A DNA stretch of 64,000 bases from an uncultured Dysgonomonas sp. (GCA_945273835.1 CALYPL010000006.1:1-64000), one strand, 5' to 3'; positions 18,541 to 28,309 are shown, counted from the stretch's first letter. A program made the numbers and translations. The notes: a model not told the origin generated them from the letters alone.

Positions 18541-19203
18541 ATGGATGTTAAAATAGAACCAACCTGGAAAGATCAACTCCATGAAGAATTTGACAAAAAT
18601 TATTTTGTCAGATTAACTGATTTCGTAAAAAAAGAGTATTTGGCAAGAAAAACGTTTCCACCGGCAAGACTCATTTTTAATGCGTTTGATAATACACCGT
18701 TCGATAAAGTAAAAGTCGTGATATTAGGACAAGATCCGTATCATAATGACGGACAAGCTCACGGTTTATCTTTTTCTGTCAACGATGGCGTCCAGCAACC
18801 ACCTTCTCTTGTCAATATATTTAAAGAAATTAATCGAGACTTAGGTATTCCCATACCCACATCAGGCAATCTTACCAGATGGGCAAATCAAGGTGTACTT
18901 TTACTTAATGCAACCTTGACTGTACAAGCACACATGGCAGGTTCGCATCAGGGGAAAGGATGGGAAATGTTTACGGACGCTGCCATTCGCAAATTATCTG
19001 AGAAAAGAGAAAATATCGTTTTCCTATTATGGGGTTCTTATGCTCAACGAAAGGCTGAATTTATTGATCCGTCAAAACACCTCATTTTAAAATCGCCGCA
19101 TCCATCACCACTTTCGGCTCATCGGGGTTTTATCGGCAATAATCATTTTAGCCTGACAAACCAATATCTCGAATCGAAAGGTATAGAACCAATCAAATGG
19201 TAA
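18541..19203 (+). CDS. ung: uracil-DNA glycosylase, family 1
   Basis: A 220-residue base-excision repair enzyme that removes uracil from DNA. The water-activating motif [18 protein letters not shown] lies near residues 63-80, and the DNA-intercalation motif [11 protein letters not shown] near residues 187-197. Length is standard. Monocistronic, with a candidate small-RNA unit in the gap downstream. Confidence 0.96.
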   Translation: MDVKIEPTWKDQLHEEFDKNYFVRLTDFVKKEYLARKTFPPARLIFNAFDNTPFDKVKVVILGQDPYHNDGQAHGLSFSVNDGVQQPPSLVNIFKEINRDLGIPIPTSGNLTRWANQGVLLLNATLTVQAHMAGSHQGKGWEMFTDAAIRKLSEKRENIVFLLWGSYAQRKAEFIDPSKHLILKSPHPSPLSAHRGFIGNNHFSLTNQYLESKGIEPIKW

Positions 19204-19338
19204 TATAGTTTCAGCCAATAAGTTTGAAAACATTATTCAAAACGCCAATGAGGTTTTATGAAATTTAGTTAATAAATAATAGATAATATTTACTCATTGT
19301 TAAACTTAACTAAACTCTAATAATTAAGAATTTGGAAA

Positions 19339-19370
19339 TTTGGAGCATATTATTATTAAGGATACATTTG
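19339..19370 (+). promoter_or_regulatory. full -33/-7 promoter with no gene behind it
   Basis: TTTG at 19339-19342, 20 bases, then TACATTTG at 19363-19370. This is the best complete match to the Bacteroidota consensus (TTTG, about 19-20 bases, TAnnTTTG) in the window. Predicted start of transcription is near 19377, and the only downstream feature is an intrinsic terminator. Confidence 0.6.
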
Positions 19371-19376
19371 TAATGT

Positions 19377-19441
19377 GTTTTTCATAGTATTAGATTTAAG
19401 GTTAACAATGAAGATTGGTTGTCGTGATGACAACCTTTTCT
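19377..19441 (+). ncRNA. candidate small RNA of about 65 nt
   Basis: Bounded by the promoter at 19339-19370 and a terminator hairpin GGTTGTC (19417-19423), loop GTGAT, GACAACC (19429-19435), followed by TTTTC and more T. The predicted RNA is about 65 nt, unstructured for its first 40 nt. A 14-codon open frame (ATG at 19408) runs into the hairpin, so a leader-peptide reading is possible but weak. It lies between ung and the convergent calcium ATPase gene. Transcription is unproven. Confidence 0.4.
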
Positions 19442-19465
19442 TTTATAAATAATGTCTGAAACTTT

Positions 19466-22381
19466 TTATTTCTTCGAGAAAAGTCTGATAAATTCACCAA
19501 TCCAAAGAACAATTGATGTACCACCGATGATAATCAACCAATCACGAAGAGCTAAAGGCATGGTACGGAAAATATCACCTCCAAAAGTCACGATTATAAA
19601 TTGCCCTACAAGAATAACTACAGCAATGAGGACAAAACCAAAACTTTTAGTTAAACCTCTGAAAGCAGAATATCCTGTATGAAAAGCCTTTGCATTAAAC
19701 ATATTCCAGAACTGAAGCAATACGAAAACTGTAAAAAAATAAGATAGGAAATATCGTTCACGATCAGCCGGAGCTACATAACTAAACCATTGAGAAAGAT
19801 GTTCGGGTGCATCGAAATAATATATCATACCGATAAGCAAGACCACGAATGACAATCCATACCCAAATATCCATTTAGACATAAGAGGAGTAATTATAAA
19901 ATCGCTGTTTCGGCGTGGTTTGTCATTCATAACATCGGGATTTGGCGGCAATGATGCCAAAGCTCCTGCAGCAAAAGTATCCATGATCAGATTTACCCAC
20001 AGCATTTGCGTAACTGTTAGCGGTACAGTTTGTCCGAATATGGAACCTAAAAACACGATTAATAAAGCGGCAAGATTAATTGTGACCTGAAACAAGATAA
20101 ACCGCTGAATATTCTGATAAAGGGAACGCCCCCACATAACTGCTGTAGCAATGCTGCTGAACGAATCGTCAAGCAAGGTTATATCGCTCGCTTCTTTGGC
20201 AACTGAAGTACCTGATCCCATTGACAGACCTACATCTGCAAAATTAAGAGCAGGTGCATCATTAGTCCCATCGCCTGTAACGGCAACAATTTCATGCTTT
20301 TTTTTCAAGAGTGAGACAAGACGTTGTTTATCGGTAGGGCGGGCACGACACATAATCTTCAGATCTTGCACTCTTTCTAAGGCTTCTTCATCTGATAATT
20401 TTTCAAAATCAACACCCGATATAATATTGTATTCTGTGTCTTCATTACTCCATATTCCGATCTGGCGACCAATTTCACGTGCTGTTCCATATGTATCGCC
20501 TGTCACAATCTTTACTTTGATGCCCGCGCGTGAACACTCTTCAACTGCATGCGGCACATCAACGCGAACTGGGTCAGAAATAGCTGTTATGCCTAAAAAT
20601 ATAAATTTATTTCCTTTTACTATATCGATAATATTTTCATAACCACCTTCAACAATCTGGTAAGCAAAACCTAAAGTCCGCATAGCCTGTCCCTGATATT
20701 GCGCCAGCTTATCATCAACAGCACTTCTGTATGCATCTATATCTGCCAATTCATTTTGTGTGCGCACAAGTCCGCAATGCCCGATTATGACCTCAGGAGC
20801 ACCTTTTAAGTAAATAACCTTTTTGTTCAGCACCTTAGAATCGACAATTGTAGCCATATATTTACGCTCAGTGGAAAAAGGCAATTGCCCTTCTATCTTG
20901 ATTTCTTCACGAATATCAAGATAATTCACATTCCGGCTGTTAAGCCAAAGAAGGAGAGCGCCTTCTGTTGGGTTGCCGAGCGCCACAACTTTTTCTTTGT
21001 TAGAAAAATCAAGAAAAGCGGTCGAATTAACGGCTATTCCTTCGCTAATAAGCCGGCTGTTTTCGTCATCGCCGATCTGTCCATCAGGTAAACTATAAAA
21101 ATCGGCTTTATATACCTGCATCTGATTTTGAGTAAGTGTACCTGTCTTATCCGTGCAAATCACAGTCACCGCCCCCATCGTCTCGCAAGCATGCATTTTC
21201 CTGACCAAATTATTCATCTTCAACATACGTCTCATGCTCATTGCCAAACTGAGCGTAACACTCATTGGCAATCCTTCGGGAACAGCCACAACAACCAAAG
21301 TCACAGCTATCATGAAATATTGAAGTATTTTTTCAGCGAGATCAAGGCTTATCCACGAATTTTCATCGGCGGGATTAACCCCGATAAGACATCCTATGCC
21401 GATAATAATGCCGGAAGTAATAATACCTAATACAATCCAGAGCAGCCAACTCCAACTTTCAATTTTTTTAGGTAATTCTCGAGGTTTACCCAACAGATCG
21501 AAAACACTATAAAAAATAGGCACCCACATCTTTGATAATGCGACTATTATACCGATCAAAACAGCTCCTAACAACCCGAGTTGAGTCAAACTCAAAGAAA
21601 CATCCGGGTTGAGAAGTATATTTCGTATAAACAATACCGAAAATGTAAGCACGGCGAGAGAAAGTCCCGCGACACTCACAAACTTGGCGAGCATATCAAG
21701 TTGCTTATTAAGAGGAGTTTCACCCTCAACAGTTTCAGTTGCTTTCTCGGCAACTTTACCAAATTCTGTTGCGTCCCCTACTTTAACAACTCTGTATGTA
21801 CCATGACCGTTAATAACTTTAGTTCCACGCAATACCCAGTTAGACGGATATGTAACCCCTTTCTCAAAATGATCCGGATCAGTTGTTTTGTCTATACTTG
21901 GCTCTCCTGTCAAAGTAGATTCATCTATCTGTAATGAAGTAGCATCCAGTAATTCGCCATCGGCAGGAACTTCGTTGCCTGTTTCGAGTAAGACAATATC
22001 ACCTACAACAATATCTTTTTTGGGTATCTGACAAACATTATTGTTACGCACCACCATTATCTGTTCGTCATCATTTACCTGATTTAGAACATTGAATTTA
22101 TTGTTGGCATCCCGCTCAAACCAGAAAGCTATACCTGTTGCAAGCAATATGGCACAAAATATCCCAATTGTCTCGGCATACTCATTATGAATGATTGAAA
22201 TACCTAATGACAAAAATGCTGCGATAAGCAAAATGCGTATAATAGGATCGTTAAACTTTTCAAAAAAAAGTTTCCATAGAGGAGTTTTCTTCGGTGGAGT
22301 GATTAAGTTGTTTCCGTTTTTTTCTCTGCTGATAAGCACCTCTGCATCAGTCAGACCAATATAATGTTTATTCTCTTCCAT
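19466..22381 (-). CDS. calcium-translocating P-type ATPase, PMCA-like
   Basis: A 971-residue P-type ATPase of the P2B (plasma-membrane calcium pump) class, expected to expel Ca2+ across the inner membrane. The actuator motif LTGEPS lies near residue 157, PEGLP in TM4 at 368-372, the phosphorylation site DKTGTLT at 411-417, and the hinge motif VAVTGDGTNDAPAL in the C-terminal half. An insertion of about 70 residues between TM3 and TM4 (about 285-350) carries an extra hydrophobic segment and SWSWLLWIVLG. It is monocistronic; no -7 box is evident upstream. Confidence 0.9.
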   Translation of the reverse strand: MEENKHYIGLTDAEVLISREKNGNNLITPPKKTPLWKLFFEKFNDPIIRILLIAAFLSLGISIIHNEYAETIGIFCAILLATGIAFWFERDANNKFNVLNQVNDDEQIMVVRNNNVCQIPKKDIVVGDIVLLETGNEVPADGELLDATSLQIDESTLTGEPSIDKTTDPDHFEKGVTYPSNWVLRGTKVINGHGTYRVVKVGDATEFGKVAEKATETVEGETPLNKQLDMLAKFVSVAGLSLAVLTFSVLFIRNILLNPDVSLSLTQLGLLGAVLIGIIVALSKMWVPIFYSVFDLLGKPRELPKKIESWSWLLWIVLGIITSGIIIGIGCLIGVNPADENSWISLDLAEKILQYFMIAVTLVVVAVPEGLPMSVTLSLAMSMRRMLKMNNLVRKMHACETMGAVTVICTDKTGTLTQNQMQVYKADFYSLPDGQIGDDENSRLISEGIAVNSTAFLDFSNKEKVVALGNPTEGALLLWLNSRNVNYLDIREEIKIEGQLPFSTERKYMATIVDSKVLNKKVIYLKGAPEVIIGHCGLVRTQNELADIDAYRSAVDDKLAQYQGQAMRTLGFAYQIVEGGYENIIDIVKGNKFIFLGITAISDPVRVDVPHAVEECSRAGIKVKIVTGDTYGTAREIGRQIGIWSNEDTEYNIISGVDFEKLSDEEALERVQDLKIMCRARPTDKQRLVSLLKKKHEIVAVTGDGTNDAPALNFADVGLSMGSGTSVAKEASDITLLDDSFSSIATAVMWGRSLYQNIQRFILFQVTINLAALLIVFLGSIFGQTVPLTVTQMLWVNLIMDTFAAGALASLPPNPDVMNDKPRRNSDFIITPLMSKWIFGYGLSFVVLLIGMIYYFDAPEHLSQWFSYVAPADRERYFLSYFFTVFVLLQFWNMFNAKAFHTGYSAFRGLTKSFGFVLIAVVILVGQFIIVTFGGDIFRTMPLALRDWLIIIGGTSIVLWIGEFIRLFSKK

Positions 22382-22638
22382 CTAAAATTTATAATACGCT
22401 AAAATATAATACTACATTATGAATCAATGCCGCAAGATACGAATAAATCGTGAAGTATCTGAAAATCGAAACTTTAATGATAAGATTAATAATATTGATA
22501 GTAACCGATATATTAGCAGATCAACACACCGACATGGTGACGATAAATATGAGGCAAATTCATTATCTTTACAAATAGAAAATAACATAATTTACGGCAT
22601 AACAACCTATGAATAAGCTATCTAAAATCAAGTAAGCT

Positions 22639-22646
22639 TAAATTTG
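22639..22646 (+). promoter_or_regulatory. -7 promoter box (TAAATTTG) for the SUI1-helicase pair
   Basis: TAnnTTTG match 16 bases before the SUI1-family start, giving a leader of about 10 bases. Confidence 0.5.
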
Positions 22647-22662
22647 CAAACAGTTATAAGAT

Positions 22663-23010
22663 ATGAAAAAAGATAACGATTGGAAAGACCGTCTGAATAT
22701 AGTATACTCCACTAATCCTGATTTCAATTACGAAGACGGAAGTGTTGAAGAAAGTGAAACGCTGCCAAATGAAAAACAGGCTTTACGCATTTTACTTGAT
22801 AAACGCAACCGAAAAGGCAAAGCGGTTACCCTCGTCACAGGGTTTGTCGGAACTACTGATGATCTGGAAACTCTTGGCAAATTTTTGAAAACAAAATGTG
22901 GAGTTGGCGGATCGGCTAAAGATGGTGAAATAATTATACAGGGAGATTTACGGAATAAAGTTCTTGAATTGTTACAAAAAGAAGGATATGCCAAATCACG
23001 CATCATATAA
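22663..23010 (+). CDS. SUI1/YciH-family translation factor homologue
   Basis: A 115-residue protein related to eukaryotic eIF1 (SUI1) and E. coli YciH. The conserved core is visible: KAVTLVTGFVG, then KFLKTKCGVGGSAKDG near residues 70-85 and IIIQGDLRNKVLELL. It probably binds the small ribosomal subunit, but bacterial roles remain poorly defined. The 3' end overlaps the helicase-nuclease gene. Confidence 0.88.
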   Translation: MKKDNDWKDRLNIVYSTNPDFNYEDGSVEESETLPNEKQALRILLDKRNRKGKAVTLVTGFVGTTDDLETLGKFLKTKCGVGGSAKDGEIIIQGDLRNKVLELLQKEGYAKSRII

Positions 23011-26000
23011 CGATGCCAACCTGCATATATATAAAGCATCGGCGGGATCGGGAAAGACATACCGGCTGACTGCTGAATATCTGCGCCTGCTGTTTACTTC
23101 GGCATCGGCTTATAAGCATATTTTAGCGGTGACTTTTACAAATAAGGCAACCGATGAAATGAAGAGCCGTATTGTGAACGAACTTGCTAAACTGGCAACC
23201 GACAAGCCATCGGACTATACGGATATGCTGATGGAGGAACACAGCATTTCGGAAGATCAGGTTAGAGCTAAGTCAAGACAGATATTGACCGATATTCTGC
23301 ACGATTATTCAGCTTTTTCAGTCAGCACGATAGACCGCTTTTTCCAACAAACCATGCGTGCCTTTACCCGTGAAATAGGTATCGGGGGCGGTTATAACGT
23401 GGAGCTTGACACAACCTCGGTTTTAGATACTGCAATAGACAATATGCTTCTGGGGCTGGAAAAAGACGACAGCAAACAGTTGCTCGATTGGCTGATCCGT
23501 TTCTCGGAAGAAAAAATCGAGAATGGCGAAACTTGGAATATTCGTAACGACATACAATCGCTTTCTGATGAAATATTCAAAGAAAGCTACAAGGTATCTC
23601 GTGACTTGGTGCAAGCCGATATTTCGGACAAAGCACTTATGGAGAGCTATAAAGATATGCTTCATGAGTGTATTTCCTCGTTCCGCAAAAAGTTGCAGGA
23701 ATTGGCTGAGAAAGGCATCAACATCCTTACCCGCTATGATCTATCGCCCGATGACATGAAAGGAGGCAGCCGTTCTCCGTTCAATATGTTATTGAAATGG
23801 GCTAACGGCGAAATGACAGAACCTTCCGTCGCCTTTCTCAACCTTGAAAGCGAAATAACAAACTGGTACACAGCAAAGACATCAGCAGGTGTACGGAATA
23901 AAATTGAACAGGCCTATGATGGGGGATTAAATGCTTGTATTTGCGAAATAATCGCACATTTCGGTAAATCACAGATTTATCAGACAGCTTGTGAAATAAA
24001 CCGTTACTTCTTCACTTTAGGCATATTAGGCGATATTGACAAAAAGATAAGGGAATATACCGCCGAAAATAATTTGATGCTCATATCGGATACGACTGAA
24101 TTACTTTATCAAATTATTCAGGGGAGTGATGCTCCGTTTATCTACGAAAAAACGGGTTTGCGTGTAACGAATTACATGATTGACGAGTTTCAGGATACAT
24201 CACGCATGCAGTGGGAAAATTTTCGTCCGCTTGTCAGCGACAGCCTTTCGCAAGGTAACCGAAACTTTATAGTGGGGGATGTAAAACAGAGTATTTACCG
24301 ATGGCGTAATTCGGACTGGAAACTGCTTGATGAACAATTGGATTATGATTTTCGTCCCGAAGAAATTAGGCACGAATCGTTAGATACTAACTGGCGAAGC
24401 ACGTATAACGTCATAGCCTTCAATAACGCCATATTCAGTATCGGCGCAAAATTGTTACAAGATCAATACAACAGCGTATTACCTCAAGACAATAGTTTTC
24501 TAAACGAAACTTATGCTTCACGTATTCTTAAGGCATACTCTGATGCTTATCAGCAAACGCCCGTATCACGTACTGATGATAAAGGACATGTTAAGATAAA
24601 TTTTATCGACACAACCGAGTATGACTGGCAATCGTATGTGCTTGAACAACTTCCGATACAGATTGAGGAATTGCAAGACAAAGGTTACAGACTGAAAGAC
24701 ATAGCCATACTGGTACGTACTAAAAAAGAGGGTGCTGAAGTGGCGAATTGTCTGCTGGAATACAAAAATAAGCATGAAAGCAGTAAGTACAGATACGACA
24801 TCATTTCGGACGAAGCATTATATTTAGACAATGCTAAAAGCATAAAATTGATTATCGCACTCTTGCGATATATTCATTCTCCGGCTGATAAATCGCTCCG
24901 GACATTAGCTATTTTTGAATATCTTAAAAGCAGTAACGGCATCAAAGCTGAAGATGCTCTTCGAAAATATTTCTCTGACAATGAAGATTTACCTTCGGAT
25001 GTGAAAGATATTATCGGACAAATAGGTCGGCTACCGCTTTACGACATGACGGAAGGATTATTCAGATTGTTCGCCGATGCCATGGAGGAAAACGAGCAGA
25101 TTTATATTCAATCGTTCCTCGATCTGGTGCTTGATTATACGGTACGTCATTCGTCCGATCTTGATGCTTTTTTGCGTTGGTGGGACGAAACTGGCGTAAA
25201 AAAAACGATATTTACGCCTGACGGACAAGACGCTATTCGTATTATGACCATTCACAAGTCAAAAGGGTTGGGTTTTGATGTGGTGCTTGTTCCATTTTGT
25301 AATTGGGAGATTGATCATCGTATGACCACCATCTTATGGTGTCAACCACAAGAAGCTCCCTTTAATAATCTGCACTTGGTTCCTGTAAAATATTCACAGA
25401 AACTCAAGAATACGATTTTTGAGAAAGAATATTTCGAGGAAAGGCTTCATGCTTTTATTGACAATTTCAATGTGCTTTATGTAGCCTTTACCCGTGCCAA
25501 GAAAGAATTGATAGCGTTTGCTCCTAAACCGAAAAAAGGAGGGGTATCAAGTATATCTTCACTCTTATGGGAATGTATAAATTCCACACCGCAGACTTCG
25601 GATAATACGGATATAATAACAAATTTATCCGAATCGTTAGATGATGAGACTTCAATTTTCGAGATGGGAGAAGATTACAGACCGAAGTCTGTTCAAAACT
25701 CATCGGAAGTCAAAGAAATATCGGTCGGCAATTTACCGAGCATACCTTTTGACGAAAAATTACAGTTACTTCTGAAAAATAAATATTTCTTTTCTGAAAA
25801 GGGTGATCGTGATTATGGCGTGTTAATGCACGAAATAATCAGTAAAATACAGACTGCCGCACAAATTGATGATGCCGTTGAAGAATATGTTATTTCTGGT
25901 GATTTGACTGAATCTGAGAAAACAGAAGTAATCGGATTATTACGTAATTATCTTTCACTTCCCGTTGTCTCAGATTGGTATTCGGATGCTTATACTGTTC

Positions 26001-26230
26001 TGAACGAAGTCCAGATATTACAGCCTAACGGTAAATTTGTTCGTCCTGACCGGGTCATGATTAATGACAGACAGGTTGTTGTCATTGATTATAAATTCGG
26101 TCATAAGGAAGAAAAAAAATACATCAGACAGGTAAAGTATTATGCCGATCAAATCCGTAAAATGGGATACAATGATGTAAAAGGTTTTATCAGTTACATA
26201 ACATTGGGCAAAATCATTGAGGTAGAATAA
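22988..26230 (+). CDS. AddA/RecB-like UvrD-family helicase with C-terminal nuclease domain
   Basis: A 1080-residue double-strand-break repair protein. Start chosen at the ATG at 22988, preceded by AAAGAAGG; a longer TTG-started frame has poor support. It overlaps the SUI1 gene by 23 bases. Walker A is KASAGSGKTYRLT near residue 18, Walker B is DEFQDTSRMQW near 400, then GDVKQSIYRWRNSD, TIHKSKGLGFDVV and LYVAFTRAKKEL. The C-terminal 170 residues carry PD-(D/E)XK features: GVLMHEII, RPDRV and VIDYKFG. AddB-like partners usually lie next to addA in Bacteroidota, but none is adjacent here. Confidence 0.9.
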   Translation: MPNHASYNDANLHIYKASAGSGKTYRLTAEYLRLLFTSASAYKHILAVTFTNKATDEMKSRIVNELAKLATDKPSDYTDMLMEEHSISEDQVRAKSRQILTDILHDYSAFSVSTIDRFFQQTMRAFTREIGIGGGYNVELDTTSVLDTAIDNMLLGLEKDDSKQLLDWLIRFSEEKIENGETWNIRNDIQSLSDEIFKESYKVSRDLVQADISDKALMESYKDMLHECISSFRKKLQELAEKGINILTRYDLSPDDMKGGSRSPFNMLLKWANGEMTEPSVAFLNLESEITNWYTAKTSAGVRNKIEQAYDGGLNACICEIIAHFGKSQIYQTACEINRYFFTLGILGDIDKKIREYTAENNLMLISDTTELLYQIIQGSDAPFIYEKTGLRVTNYMIDEFQDTSRMQWENFRPLVSDSLSQGNRNFIVGDVKQSIYRWRNSDWKLLDEQLDYDFRPEEIRHESLDTNWRSTYNVIAFNNAIFSIGAKLLQDQYNSVLPQDNSFLNETYASRILKAYSDAYQQTPVSRTDDKGHVKINFIDTTEYDWQSYVLEQLPIQIEELQDKGYRLKDIAILVRTKKEGAEVANCLLEYKNKHESSKYRYDIISDEALYLDNAKSIKLIIALLRYIHSPADKSLRTLAIFEYLKSSNGIKAEDALRKYFSDNEDLPSDVKDIIGQIGRLPLYDMTEGLFRLFADAMEENEQIYIQSFLDLVLDYTVRHSSDLDAFLRWWDETGVKKTIFTPDGQDAIRIMTIHKSKGLGFDVVLVPFCNWEIDHRMTTILWCQPQEAPFNNLHLVPVKYSQKLKNTIFEKEYFEERLHAFIDNFNVLYVAFTRAKKELIAFAPKPKKGGVSSISSLLWECINSTPQTSDNTDIITNLSESLDDETSIFEMGEDYRPKSVQNSSEVKEISVGNLPSIPFDEKLQLLLKNKYFFSEKGDRDYGVLMHEIISKIQTAAQIDDAVEEYVISGDLTESEKTEVIGLLRNYLSLPVVSDWYSDAYTVLNEVQILQPNGKFVRPDRVMINDRQVVVIDYKFGHKEEKKYIRQVKYYADQIRKMGYNDVKGFISYITLGKIIEVE

Positions 26231-26250
26231 AAGCGTTATAGCTTTTATTC
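26225..26250. terminator. bidirectional terminator that contains both convergent stop codons
   Basis: Perfect 10-bp inverted repeat GAATAAAAGC/GCTTTTATTC with loop GTTATA. The stop of the AddA-like gene (26228-26230) and of the convergent gene (26245-26247) both lie inside the stem, a very compact arrangement. Confidence 0.7.
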
Positions 26251-26895
26251 ACCCATCAATCTGATAACACGGTCGTATCCCCATTTATCTTCAACTTCTT
26301 CTACTGATGTAAAAGCATTATGCCAGATAAATGGACTAACCTCAATCCGTTTTGACGTCGTATTATCCCAGTTAACAGTGAAACCGGCTTCTTTCAGGGC
26401 ATTGACAATGATATTTCCTACCATTATGGCTTCTTTATCGTTTTTCTCTTTTTTACCATAAAAGCCGATCATCAAAACTCCCTGATTGATAGCTCTCTCC
26501 ATGTCTTGTTGATGATAATAGCAATAACCAATGGGATGTACCCCCATATCCTCAAGGTCTTCTCTGACTTCTTGCACATCATACAATGCATCTTCCTGTG
26601 TATAACCTGCACAATGTAAAGCCACTATTTTTTCTTTACATAATTTGTCGAACACGTTTAACAACTTGTCGCAATCAGTAGGAAGCTGCCATGATTTACT
26701 TTCCTTCTCGTGTTTTTCATATTCACGTGTGGCATTCTCACGTATCCAATCTTCGGTTATTTCAATCTCCCAACCTTCTTCTTCCACCATATCGACTGCT
26801 TCATCGATAATATCTTCTAAAGAGTTAAAACCCGATTTTATACTGTTCATAAAAGCATCGTGGACATACTTTTCGTTCTCAGTCATAATTTTCAA
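26245..26895 (-). CDS. conserved hypothetical acidic protein (possibly DUF6891-like)
   Basis: A 216-residue soluble acidic protein of unknown function. The first half is helical and rich in Glu (DEAVDMVEEEGWEIEITEDW). A more conserved-looking core follows: VALHCAGYTQEDALYDVQE near residues 90-110, then GYCYYHQQDMERA and LMIGFYGKKEKND, ending in an SPFIWHNAFTSVE segment. This pattern resembles the DUF6891 family, but I recall the match only loosely. The start could also be an internal ATG three codons in. No signal peptide or membrane segment. Confidence 0.6.
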   Translation of the reverse strand: MKIMTENEKYVHDAFMNSIKSGFNSLEDIIDEAVDMVEEEGWEIEITEDWIRENATREYEKHEKESKSWQLPTDCDKLLNVFDKLCKEKIVALHCAGYTQEDALYDVQEVREDLEDMGVHPIGYCYYHQQDMERAINQGVLMIGFYGKKEKNDKEAIMVGNIIVNALKEAGFTVNWDNTTSKRIEVSPFIWHNAFTSVEEVEDKWGYDRVIRLMGE

Positions 26896-26948
26896 AAATT
26901 ATAAATTTAAGTTATGTTTTCTTGTAAAAAAATTCTTAGTTATAGAAA

Positions 26949-28253
26949 TCAATCAAGCCTCATAATATTGGCACCAAGCTGATTGAGACGGAGATCAATA
27001 TTCTGGTATCCTCTGTCAATTTGTTCAATATTATGTATTGTGCTTTTACCATCGGCACACATTGCGGCTATAAGCAATGCAATACCTGCACGTATATCGG
27101 GCGAAGTCATAACAGTTGCACGCATCGGACGCTTACCTGATCCGATAACTGTGGCACGGTGCGGATCGCATAATATAATTTGAGCACCCATATCTATCAG
27201 CTTATCGACAAAGAACAGACGGCTCTCAAACATTTTCTGATGGATAAGTACACTACCGACTGCCTGTGTTGCCACAACAAGAATTACACTTAATAAGTCA
27301 GGTGTAAAACCCGGCCATGGAGCATCTGAAATGGTTAGTATAGAACCATCAATAAATGTATCAATGACATATTCTTTCTGAGACGGAATATATATATCAT
27401 CGCCTCTGCGTTCTAACTGAATGCCTAATCGGCGGAATGTATCGGGTATAATACCTAACTGATCGTAAGCTACATCCTTGATAGTAATTTCTGAACGGGT
27501 TATAGCCGCCATACCTATGAAACTTCCGATCTCAATCATATCAGGCAAAATACAATGACGTGTACCTGATAACTTAGATACTCCCTCTATATGTAATAAG
27601 TTTGAACCTACTCCTGTTATTTTTGCTCCCATAGAGATAAGCATACGGCAAAGTTGCTGTATATAAGGTTCGCAGGCAGCATGGTATATCGTAGTATCTC
27701 CTTCGGCAAATACTGCTGTCATCAAAATATTGGCTGTACCTGTTACTGATGCCTCATCAAGTAGTAAGTAAGTTCCTTTGAGATTTGTTGCAACAATATC
27801 GTACAACTCTCTTTTTGGATCGTAGTTGAAATCAGCTCCTAATTTCTGAATACCAATGAAATGTGTATCTAATCTACGGCGTCCTATTTTGTCCCCTCCC
27901 GGTTTAGGTAATATTGCTTTACCAAAACGGGCAACCAACGGACCTATAAGCATAACCGACCCTCTTAGTGAAGAGCTTTTTTTCTGAAATTCTGGAGTGT
28001 TAAGATAATCAAGATTGATATTGGCTGCCTTAAAGGACCATGTATTTTCATTCTGTCTTTGAGTTTCAACTCCCAATTCTGATAGTAATGCGATAAGGTT
28101 ATTCACATCCAGAATATCGGGAATATTTTCAATTACTACCTCTTCTTCGGTTAGTAATGTTGCGCAAATAACCTGCAAAGCTTCATTCTTAGCTCCTTGG
28201 GGTGTAATTTCGCCACTGAGACGACAGTTGCCTTCAATAATGTAAGATGCCAT
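26949..28253 (-). CDS. murA: UDP-N-acetylglucosamine 1-carboxyvinyltransferase with Asp at the fosfomycin site
   Basis: A 434-residue EPSP-synthase-fold enzyme that adds enolpyruvate to UDP-GlcNAc, the first committed step to peptidoglycan. The active-site loop reads LPKPGGDKIGRRRLD, with D121 in the place of the catalytic cysteine (Cys115 in E. coli). This substitution, known in Mycobacterium and others, retains activity and confers intrinsic fosfomycin resistance. Family motifs QGAKNEAL near the N-terminus and the C-terminal EQIDRGYQNID are present. A TATATTTG box lies just upstream. Confidence 0.95.
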   Translation of the reverse strand: MASYIIEGNCRLSGEITPQGAKNEALQVICATLLTEEEVVIENIPDILDVNNLIALLSELGVETQRQNENTWSFKAANINLDYLNTPEFQKKSSSLRGSVMLIGPLVARFGKAILPKPGGDKIGRRRLDTHFIGIQKLGADFNYDPKRELYDIVATNLKGTYLLLDEASVTGTANILMTAVFAEGDTTIYHAACEPYIQQLCRMLISMGAKITGVGSNLLHIEGVSKLSGTRHCILPDMIEIGSFIGMAAITRSEITIKDVAYDQLGIIPDTFRRLGIQLERRGDDIYIPSQKEYVIDTFIDGSILTISDAPWPGFTPDLLSVILVVATQAVGSVLIHQKMFESRLFFVDKLIDMGAQIILCDPHRATVIGSGKRPMRATVMTSPDIRAGIALLIAAMCADGKSTIHNIEQIDRGYQNIDLRLNQLGANIMRLD

Positions 28254-28270
28254 TAATTATGTAAGTTTGT

Positions 28271-28278
28271 CAAATATA
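28271..28278 (-). promoter_or_regulatory. -7 promoter box (TATATTTG) for murA
   Basis: TAnnTTTG match on the minus strand, 17 bases before the murA start, in the 56-base gap after the kdsD-like gene. Confidence 0.5.
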
Positions 28279-28309
28279 TATTATTAGTTGATAATCTTTT
28301 ACGATCTTT

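Noticed and set aside
22419-22616. 65-codon plus-strand open frame between the calcium ATPase and SUI1 genes.
   Set aside because: Asn/Arg-rich, low-complexity composition, no ribosome site, and it lies where the ATPase promoter must be.
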